This document shows, piece by piece, positions 6,783-9,851 of a stretch of DNA of 9,851 nt. The notes beneath the pieces are model-generated. The model did no database searches. It was not told the DNA's origin and saw only the letters and a list, made by a program, of their open reading frames with translations. Both the position numbers and the translations under genes were made by a program. The DNA lies in contig CATYXQ010000062.1 in NCBI GenBank assembly GCA_958414825.1, positions 1-9,851 on the forward strand, in the 5' to 3' direction. Numbering within the stretch: position 1 is the first letter of the stretch; every line of letters begins with the position of its first letter. This DNA comes from an uncultured Eubacteriales bacterium. Lineage in GTDB: Bacteria; Bacillota; Clostridia; Oscillospirales; CAG-272.

Positions 6783-6861
6783 TTAAAATAGATTCATTCC
6801 GGCGCATTCGATACAGTTCTTGACAAAATCAACAAGGCGCAGCATCGTATCTTGTGATGCT
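6783..6861 (-). pseudogene. possible 3' remnant of a third ribbon-helix-helix gene
   Basis: The last residues of this frame, 'TMLRLVDFVKNCIECAGMNLF', end at a TAA at 6783-6785. They resemble the C-terminal helix of the two neighbouring RHH-like proteins ('YIRDCVKYCIEHDIQLD' and 'IVKAIRYCVEHDIDLK'). The nucleotides TGTATCGAA are shared exactly with the RHH gene ending at 7227. Upstream of about 6861 the similarity ends, and no start or ribosome binding site fits a 64-residue relative. It is best read as a decayed fragment at the island edge, but the match is short and could be chance. Confidence 0.3.
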
Positions 6862-6862
6862 G
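6840..6862. repeat. short inverted repeat
   Basis: CAGCATC and GATGCTG form perfect 7-bp arms around a 9-nt centre. It lies between the core genes and the accessory island, partly within the possible RHH remnant. No T-run follows in either direction, so a terminator role is not supported. It could be a protein-binding dyad or a chance structure. Confidence 0.35.
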
Positions 6863-6912
6863 GCGAAAACGCAGTGCGCACGGCGGAGGATGGGATTGAA
6901 AAATGCGAATAA

Positions 6913-6959
6913 GATAAGCCCATGCGGAACCTGAAAAAGTGACTGCACGGGCTTTTATC
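6913..6959 (-). terminator. long hairpin downstream of the RHH gene pair
   Basis: On the minus strand GATAAAAGCCCGTGC pairs with GCATGGGCTTATC, giving about 13 bp with one G-U wobble and a two-base A bulge around a 19-nt loop. It begins about 30 nt past the stop of the second RHH gene. The trailing sequence is T-rich but interrupted, so it is a plausible but not textbook terminator. On the plus strand the right arm runs directly into TTTT. Apart from this hairpin and the short dyad nearby, the stretch 6784-6991 contains no supportable intact gene. Confidence 0.45.
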
Positions 6960-6991
6960 ATGCGGATCGAAAGCAGCAAGCAAAGTGGAGG

Positions 6992-7010
6992 CTATTTTAA
7001 ATCTATATCA
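6992..7010. repeat. 19-bp direct repeat, copy 1 (RHH gene 3' end)
   Basis: CTATTTTAAATCTATATCA is identical to 7686-7704. This copy holds the last codons and TAG stop of the second RHH gene. Flanking bases differ on both sides, so the exact match is 19 bp. It probably marks the 3' boundary of a duplicated unit. Confidence 0.85.
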
Positions 7011-7186
7011 TGTTCGACACAATATCGAATCGCCTTTACGATCAACTGAGCCTTGCTGATTCCAGTAGCGGCGCAATGTTCTTCGATTATTTTATAATCG
7101 TCGGGTTTTATATTTGCCTGAATTTTTTTGTAATTTTCTTTATTATATTTATTGCTTGCTTTGATATGCGCTTTTGTGCTCGCCAT
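6992..7186 (-). CDS. small ribbon-helix-helix-like DNA-binding protein (second of tandem pair)
   Basis: This 64-residue protein opens with 'MASTKAHIKASNKYNKENYK', a basic arm like that of many Bacillota Arc/CopG-type regulators. Next comes the predicted DNA-contacting strand 'KKIQANIKPDD', then two helices, 'YKIIEEHCAATG' and 'SKAQLIVKAIRYCVEHDI'. Family members dimerise so that the paired strands enter the DNA major groove, and they act as repressors or antitoxins. It is a clear paralogue of the gene 40 nt upstream: same length, same MA...KAS.KY start and same C-terminal 'YC.EHDI.L'. The start at ATG 7184-7186 is backed by GAGGG about 7 nt upstream. No toxin gene is visible beside it. Its last 19 bases recur at the end of the methyltransferase gene (7686-7704). 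AT-rich composition fits the island and differs from the core genes. Confidence 0.75.
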   Translation of the reverse strand: MASTKAHIKASNKYNKENYKKIQANIKPDDYKIIEEHCAATGISKAQLIVKAIRYCVEHDIDLK

Positions 7187-7226
7187 AATACCACCCTCTT
7201 ATATTGAACCTCTATTAAAGAAACAG

Positions 7227-7421
7227 CTAATCTAATTGAATATCATGTTCGATACAATACTTCACACAATCCCGAATGTATCGAGCAAGTGGTTTATTCG
7301 CTTGTTGCGCCATTTGCTCAATCAATGCCCGTTCTGAGCGGGGAACTTTAAGGCCAATTGATGACATATTTGCTTTATCATATTTGACACTTGCTTTTTT
7401 TTGTGCATCTGACACAGCCAT
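7227..7421 (-). CDS. small ribbon-helix-helix-like DNA-binding protein (first of tandem pair)
   Basis: This 64-residue protein, 'MAVSDAQKKASVKYDKANMS', continues with the predicted strand 'SIGLKVPRSER', the helices 'ALIEQMAQQAN' and 'PLARYIRDCVKYCIEHDI', and ends in QLD. Length, layout and termini match the downstream paralogue, and the pattern is that of Arc/CopG-type regulators. A longer start at 7445 exists, but ATG 7421 has GGAAGG 7 nt upstream and aligns with the paralogue's start, so it was chosen. It is the first gene after a promoter at 7474-7503 that is overlapped by a perfect inverted repeat, which suggests autoregulation. A second promoter in the 89-bp repeat lies further upstream. 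It may also act on the matching promoter in front of the restriction-modification genes, but that is inference. Confidence 0.75.
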   Translation of the reverse strand: MAVSDAQKKASVKYDKANMSSIGLKVPRSERALIEQMAQQANKPLARYIRDCVKYCIEHDIQLD

Positions 7422-7452
7422 GAATATACCTTCCTTTATATGCAATATACAC

Positions 7453-7485
7453 TATAAATATATACGAATAACGTATATATTTATA
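7453..7485. promoter_or_regulatory. perfect 14-bp inverted repeat, candidate RHH operator
   Basis: TATAAATATATACG (7453-7466) and CGTATATATTTATA (7472-7485) are exact reverse complements separated by five bases. The element covers the -10 region of the promoter at 7474-7503 and lies about 30 bp upstream of the first RHH gene. A perfect dyad over a promoter in front of a small DNA-binding protein gene is the usual layout of a self-repressing operator. A hairpin role in RNA is possible but less likely because the stem is nearly all A-U. Confidence 0.7.
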
Positions 7486-7503
7486 CAAGATATGCATTGA
7501 CAA
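7474..7503 (-). promoter_or_regulatory. promoter of the RHH gene pair
   Basis: On the minus strand TTGTCA (7498-7503) and TATATA (7474-7479) are 18 nt apart, about 55 bp before the RHH start codon. Shifting the -10 by one base gives a 17-nt spacer. The inverted repeat at 7453-7485 covers the -10. Confidence 0.6.
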
Positions 7504-7557
7504 TATAGGTTTAACGTAGTATACTTGAACCATGCAAAAGCCATCCGCATTTTTTCA

Positions 7558-7646
7558 GCAAACACGTTTTTAACCGATATTTATTGTTGATTCCAAAAGC
7601 CTATTTTTAATATTTTAACACATATAAAATCCAAATACAAGCGCAG
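7558..7646. repeat. 89-bp imperfect direct repeat, left copy
   Basis: This stretch matches 9528-9615 with only five substitutions and one single-base gap. Weaker similarity continues to about 7530, where blocks such as CCATCC, GCAT and TTTTC can be aligned with 9498-9527 allowing a six-base gap. Both copies contain the same promoter facing the minus strand. Together the two copies bracket the restriction-modification genes. The sequence encodes no obvious peptide, has no long internal dyad, and has no transposase nearby. Confidence 0.9.
7612..7640 (-). promoter_or_regulatory. promoter within the left direct repeat
   Basis: On the minus strand TTGTAT (7635-7640) and TAAAAT (7612-7617) are 17 nt apart, and TGT directly before the -10 makes an extended -10 (TGn). 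It points to the RHH gene pair, with a leader of roughly 185 nt. It is identical to the promoter in the right repeat copy. Confidence 0.6.
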
Positions 7647-7685
7647 AAAGCTTTTTATGTTCACGCATTTTTTGTAAAATGACCA

Positions 7686-7704
7686 CTATTTTAAATCTAT
7701 ATCA
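7686..7704. repeat. 19-bp direct repeat, copy 2 (methyltransferase 3' end)
   Basis: This is identical to 6992-7010. Here the stop codon of the methyltransferase (TAG, 7697-7699) lies inside the repeat, and the remaining bases that are coding in the RHH gene are untranslated. It looks like a leftover RHH gene tail fused to the end of the methyltransferase gene. The gap from 7505 to 7696 otherwise holds the 89-bp repeat and no gene. Confidence 0.85.
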
Positions 7705-8617
7705 AATTAACATAACCAAAATCGAATATTGACAGTTGACTATTTTGGTTTGCCAATTTGTTTGAATTTCCTGTTGTAGCATAATTAGTAAGTAAGGCTT
7801 CTATCATAGGATTTCTGTTCGTTTCTTTTGCCCCGACATAATAGAAATGCTCCTGCGTAATCTTATTGCAAAAAGACCAAACCTTTTCGATATATTCATT
7901 TTTACGATAATCATTATGATTCCAAGTTGATAACATAAATTTGGACTGCGAAGCTTTTAATGCTTCACACAAAAGTATTTCTAATTTCTCATTCCAACTA
8001 TCATAATAATCAACATGCCTACCAATATATGGAGGATCACAATAAATGAACGAATTTTTATCTGCCATCTTTATGGTTTGCTCAAAAGATTGACAAAGGA
8101 AAGACCAATTATTTCTCTTAAATAATTGCTCAACATGTGCTACTTGATTCACGATTTTTGTTATATATGCCTTTGAAAAACGCTGCGGCTTATGTCCATA
8201 CGGAACATTAAATTCAAAATCTTTGTTAAATCGTATCATACCATTAAAGCAAGAACGGTTTAAAAAAAGAAAATCTAATGGATCGTGTTTTTGATTAAAA
8301 CGTTTCCGCACTTCGTAATAATATACGCTTTCATTTTCAGACAAAAGTTTTCCTTCTATTTCAAGAAATTCCCTAACACGATAAGAAGTAATATTCCCCT
8401 CTTTAATTTGGTTGTAAAATGCAATAATATATGGATTTGTGTCCGCAAAAATTGCGGTCGAAGGTGCAATATTAAAGCCAACAACTCCTGAACCCATAAA
8501 AGGTTCAATCCAAATGTTTTTTTCAGCTAAACAAACATTACTCTTAATCAAAGGAACAAGTTTTGTTTTTATTCCTTGTGTTTTTATTGGAGGAATGTAT
8601 ACTTTATCTATTAACAT
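7697..8617 (-). CDS. EcoRV-type DNA adenine-N6 methyltransferase (Dam/D12 family)
   Basis: This 306-residue enzyme should methylate adenine in GATATC and protect the host DNA from the neighbouring endonuclease. It belongs to the D12 (Dam-like, alpha) class. It begins 'MLIDKVYIPPIKTQGIKTKL', very like M.EcoRV. The SAM-binding motif I is 'EPFMGSGVVGFN' (38-49), the family block is 'LDFLFLNRSCFNGMIRF' (114-130), and the catalytic motif IV is DPPY (194-197), followed by 'IGRHVDYYDSW'. No separate target domain beyond the family's usual insert is seen. The start at ATG 8617 lies inside the 3' end of the endonuclease gene (14-nt overlap), with AAAGG 8 nt upstream, so the two are co-transcribed and probably coupled. 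Its last codons run into a 19-bp copy of the RHH gene tail, so the natural C-terminus may have been changed. AT-rich codon use shows horizontal origin. Confidence 0.93.
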   Translation of the reverse strand: MLIDKVYIPPIKTQGIKTKLVPLIKSNVCLAEKNIWIEPFMGSGVVGFNIAPSTAIFADTNPYIIAFYNQIKEGNITSYRVREFLEIEGKLLSENESVYYYEVRKRFNQKHDPLDFLFLNRSCFNGMIRFNKDFEFNVPYGHKPQRFSKAYITKIVNQVAHVEQLFKRNNWSFLCQSFEQTIKMADKNSFIYCDPPYIGRHVDYYDSWNEKLEILLCEALKASQSKFMLSTWNHNDYRKNEYIEKVWSFCNKITQEHFYYVGAKETNRNPMIEALLTNYATTGNSNKLANQNSQLSIFDFGYVNLI

Positions 8618-9461
8618 TTGCTTTACCTTTCGTTTTAGGTGCTTTCGGATTGTTCAAACTCATTGACAATCCTCGATAATTTAAATATTCGGCAAAAGAA
8701 GATAACTTCTTGTAAGCTCCTTTTTCCGTAGGAATTTCCATTTTCCCAAAGTTAGCCCAATAATCATTAAACAAATCTTCTCCCGCTTTGGCAAAAACTC
8801 CATTACCAGAAAGTATATCGTCAATTTTTTGAATGCTTCCAATATTTGCGGTATTTCCACTACCTCCCTTATCGCTCGCTATACGCCATTTTTCCTCTGC
8901 AAAAAAGATAAAATCGCGAATTACTGCGGGAATACTCTCAATTTCATCAACATTATATGTTTTCGTTTCTTCAAACTTATCAATTTCCGTTCTTGTATAA
9001 ATAATCCCCAAACAAAAATGTCCATTATACTCGTTATATGGATATTGAATATTTTTAGTACTGGTTCTGTTAATAAAATATTCCCCGTGCGAGCCAAGTG
9101 TAAATCCATTACAAAATCCAGGATATTCTTTATCACGGTAGGTTGTCTTTAAGTCTACTGCAAATTTAATATCTGAATTATCCTGTTTTATAAAAGTTAA
9201 ATCCGGATACCAGTTTTGATATGTAGCTAACTCTATTTCATATCCAATACTATGGGCAAACGATAAAAAGCTCGGAAACAAATGCAGTTCAAGAATCTTA
9301 GATATAATTTTCGTATCTGAAGATATGGCGTATACATTTTTAAAAATATCAATAAAGCCACGAATTGTCCATTCATCATGCAAGGCAATTTGCGTGGCTA
9401 ATGAAGCGGCAAAGCCTTTTAACTCATTAGCAAAATATATTTTTTCGTGTTCATTTATCAT
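8604..9461 (-). CDS. EcoRV-like type II restriction endonuclease
   Basis: This 285-residue endonuclease is predicted to cut GAT^ATC leaving blunt ends. Similarity to R.EcoRV is recognisable along most of its length: 'SDTKIISKILEL', 'WYPDLTF', 'FAVDLKTTY', 'STKNIQYPYNEY', 'LGIIYTR', 'GGSGNTANIGSI' and 'NDYWANF'. Catalytic residues E58, D87, D103 and K105 have the same spacing as E45, D74, D90 and K92 of EcoRV. The recognition loop GSGNTxN (200-206) is kept, so the specificity is probably the same. It is about 40 residues longer than EcoRV: a short N-terminal extension, small insertions and a basic C-terminal tail 'NNPKAPKTKGKANVNR'. The start was placed at ATG 9461, with GGGAG about 10 nt upstream. 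TTG 9497 is possible, and the frame stays open to 9539. It precedes and overlaps the methyltransferase gene, and its promoter is in the right direct repeat. Confidence 0.92.
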   Translation of the reverse strand: MINEHEKIYFANELKGFAASLATQIALHDEWTIRGFIDIFKNVYAISSDTKIISKILELHLFPSFLSFAHSIGYEIELATYQNWYPDLTFIKQDNSDIKFAVDLKTTYRDKEYPGFCNGFTLGSHGEYFINRTSTKNIQYPYNEYNGHFCLGIIYTRTEIDKFEETKTYNVDEIESIPAVIRDFIFFAEEKWRIASDKGGSGNTANIGSIQKIDDILSGNGVFAKAGEDLFNDYWANFGKMEIPTEKGAYKKLSSFAEYLNYRGLSMSLNNPKAPKTKGKANVNR

Positions 9462-9527
9462 GTCAAATAATCTCCCTGCCTCTGCGCTTGTTTCCAAACA
9501 AAATCCATCCCCATCCTTTTCTTTGCG

Positions 9528-9615
9528 GCAAACACGTTTTTAACCAATATTCATTATCGATTCAAAAGCCTATTTTTAATATTTTAACACATATAAAATC
9601 CAAATACAAGCACAG
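9528..9615. repeat. 88-bp imperfect direct repeat, right copy
   Basis: This partner of 7558-7646 carries five substitutions and lacks one base relative to it. The end nearest the endonuclease gene overlaps the open frame upstream of TTG 9497, so the R-M genes begin right where the close repeat match stops. Beyond 9615 the sequence no longer matches the left copy's flank. Confidence 0.9.
9581..9609 (-). promoter_or_regulatory. promoter of the restriction-modification operon, within the right direct repeat
   Basis: TTGTAT (9604-9609), a 17-nt spacer and TAAAAT (9581-9586) on the minus strand, with an extended -10 TGT, match the left repeat copy exactly. The leader to ATG 9461 would be about 110 nt. 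No dyad like the one in front of the RHH genes is seen here, so if the RHH proteins control this promoter they must use a site inside the shared repeat. Confidence 0.6.
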
Positions 9616-9635
9616 TTAGGAAATTGAATATGCCG

Positions 9636-9664
9636 TTCAACTTAAAGAAATACACGGATATACA
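9636..9664 (+). promoter_or_regulatory. candidate promoter of the right-edge RHH gene
   Basis: TTCAAC (9636-9641) and TATACA (9659-9664) are 17 nt apart on the plus strand, 26 bp before the start codon. A short dyad, TTGAA...TTCAA, overlaps the -35. The -35 is a moderate match, so this is tentative. It is divergent from the restriction-modification promoter. Confidence 0.4.
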
Positions 9665-9690
9665 AAAATAAAAATATTAGGAGGAACCAC

Positions 9691-9851
9691 ATGTTTATTG
9701 CCACACACGTCAAAACCTCAGCAATGGTTCAGATTAGTATACGGTTTTCCGAAAAATTGTACGATCAACTAAAACTGCTGGCGGCACATTACAGCGTATC
9801 CTTCAATTCTTTGGTTTTACAGGCGATCACGTATGCTTTGGAAAATTTGTT
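9691..9851 (+). CDS. ribbon-helix-helix-like protein, cut by the window edge
   Basis: Fifty-three codons are visible before the window ends, beginning 'MFIATHVKTSAMVQISIRFS' and ending 'QAITYALENL'. The strand 'VQISIRFSEKLY' followed by helices 'DQLKLLAAHYS' and 'FNSLVLQAITYAL' is a typical MetJ/Arc/CopG-type DNA-binding pattern. A perfect AGGAGG (9679-9684) lies 6 nt before the ATG, the strongest ribosome binding site in the island. It is the only plus-strand gene in the window and is divergent from the restriction-modification operon. It does not share the MA...KAS.KY start of the two RHH-like paralogues to the left, so it belongs to another branch. It could be a regulator, an antitoxin, or the N-terminal segment of a longer protein. 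The sequence here cannot decide between these. Confidence 0.65.
   Translation, partial: MFIATHVKTSAMVQISIRFSEKLYDQLKLLAAHYSVSFNSLVLQAITYALENL

Noticed and set aside
6783..6983. 66-codon minus-strand frame taken as an intact gene
   Set aside because: It would need a TTG start without a ribosome binding site, and the first 40 residues show no pattern. Only the C-terminal part resembles the RHH genes, so it is listed as a possible remnant.
7453..7485. The inverted repeat as a CRISPR repeat or transcription terminator
   Set aside because: It occurs once, has no spacer array, and its A/T-rich stem lies upstream of a gene over a promoter, which fits an operator better.
7011..7503. Toxin-antitoxin locus
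   Set aside because: Two antitoxin-like RHH proteins are present, but no toxin-like frame was found beside them in this window.
7558..7646. Direct repeat as an integron attC site or insertion-sequence end
   Set aside because: There is no folded attC-like core, no terminal inverted repeats, no transposase or integrase, and the repeats are in direct orientation and carry promoters.
9462..9851. Helix-turn-helix C (controller) protein of the R-M system
   Set aside because: No XRE-type frame or C-box pattern was found near the R-M genes. The small neighbouring proteins are of the ribbon-helix-helix type.

Overview
The window comes from a bacterial chromosome, most likely a Clostridia-type member of the Bacillota (for example an Oscillospirales gut bacterium). 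The evidence is the pairing of GC-rich coding DNA with a PstA/DarA-type cyclic-di-AMP receptor, a UgtP-like diacylglycerol glucosyltransferase, a clostridial-type Ogg glycosylase and strong AGGAGG ribosome binding sites. Every complete gene lies on the minus strand. The only plus-strand gene runs off the right edge. No rRNA, tRNA, CRISPR array or transposase was seen.

Region 1 (about 1-6750) is GC-rich core genome. Read in the direction of transcription, from high to low coordinates, it holds three units. (a) An ogg/glucosyltransferase pair with overlapping ATGA, driven by a near-consensus promoter whose spacer is a palindrome (6721-6749) and closed by a strong hairpin at 4599-4630. (b) An ABC exporter, a DUF1854 protein and a PstA/DarA-type protein, coupled by a TAATG overlap and an 11-nt gap, with a promoter at 4484-4513 and a terminator at 1226-1272. 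(c) An APH(3')-like phosphotransferase, followed by a truncated 41-codon XRE helix-turn-helix gene behind a perfect 14-bp palindrome.

Region 2 (about 6780 to the right edge) is an AT-rich accessory island with a different composition. At its centre is a complete restriction-modification system closely resembling EcoRV. The endonuclease has the E/D/D-x-K catalytic residues at EcoRV spacing and the GSGNT recognition loop. The methyltransferase is a Dam-family enzyme of the M.EcoRV type. The endonuclease gene comes first and overlaps the methyltransferase by 14 nt. Next to the pair are two 64-residue ribbon-helix-helix (RHH)-like proteins in tandem, a possible third RHH remnant, and a divergent RHH-like gene cut by the window edge.

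The most interesting structure is the island's cassette layout. An 89/88-bp imperfect direct repeat carrying the same promoter sits in front of both the R-M genes (9528-9615) and the RHH pair (7558-7646). A 19-bp exact repeat, which is the 3' end of the second RHH gene, also forms the 3' end of the methyltransferase gene. The island therefore reads as two copies of one 'promoter - genes - RHH tail' unit, with the EcoRV-like genes filling the gene slot in one copy. A perfect 14-bp inverted repeat overlaps a second promoter in front of the RHH pair and is a likely operator. The RHH proteins are candidate regulators of the island, including the R-M genes. That link is inferred and not shown by the sequence.
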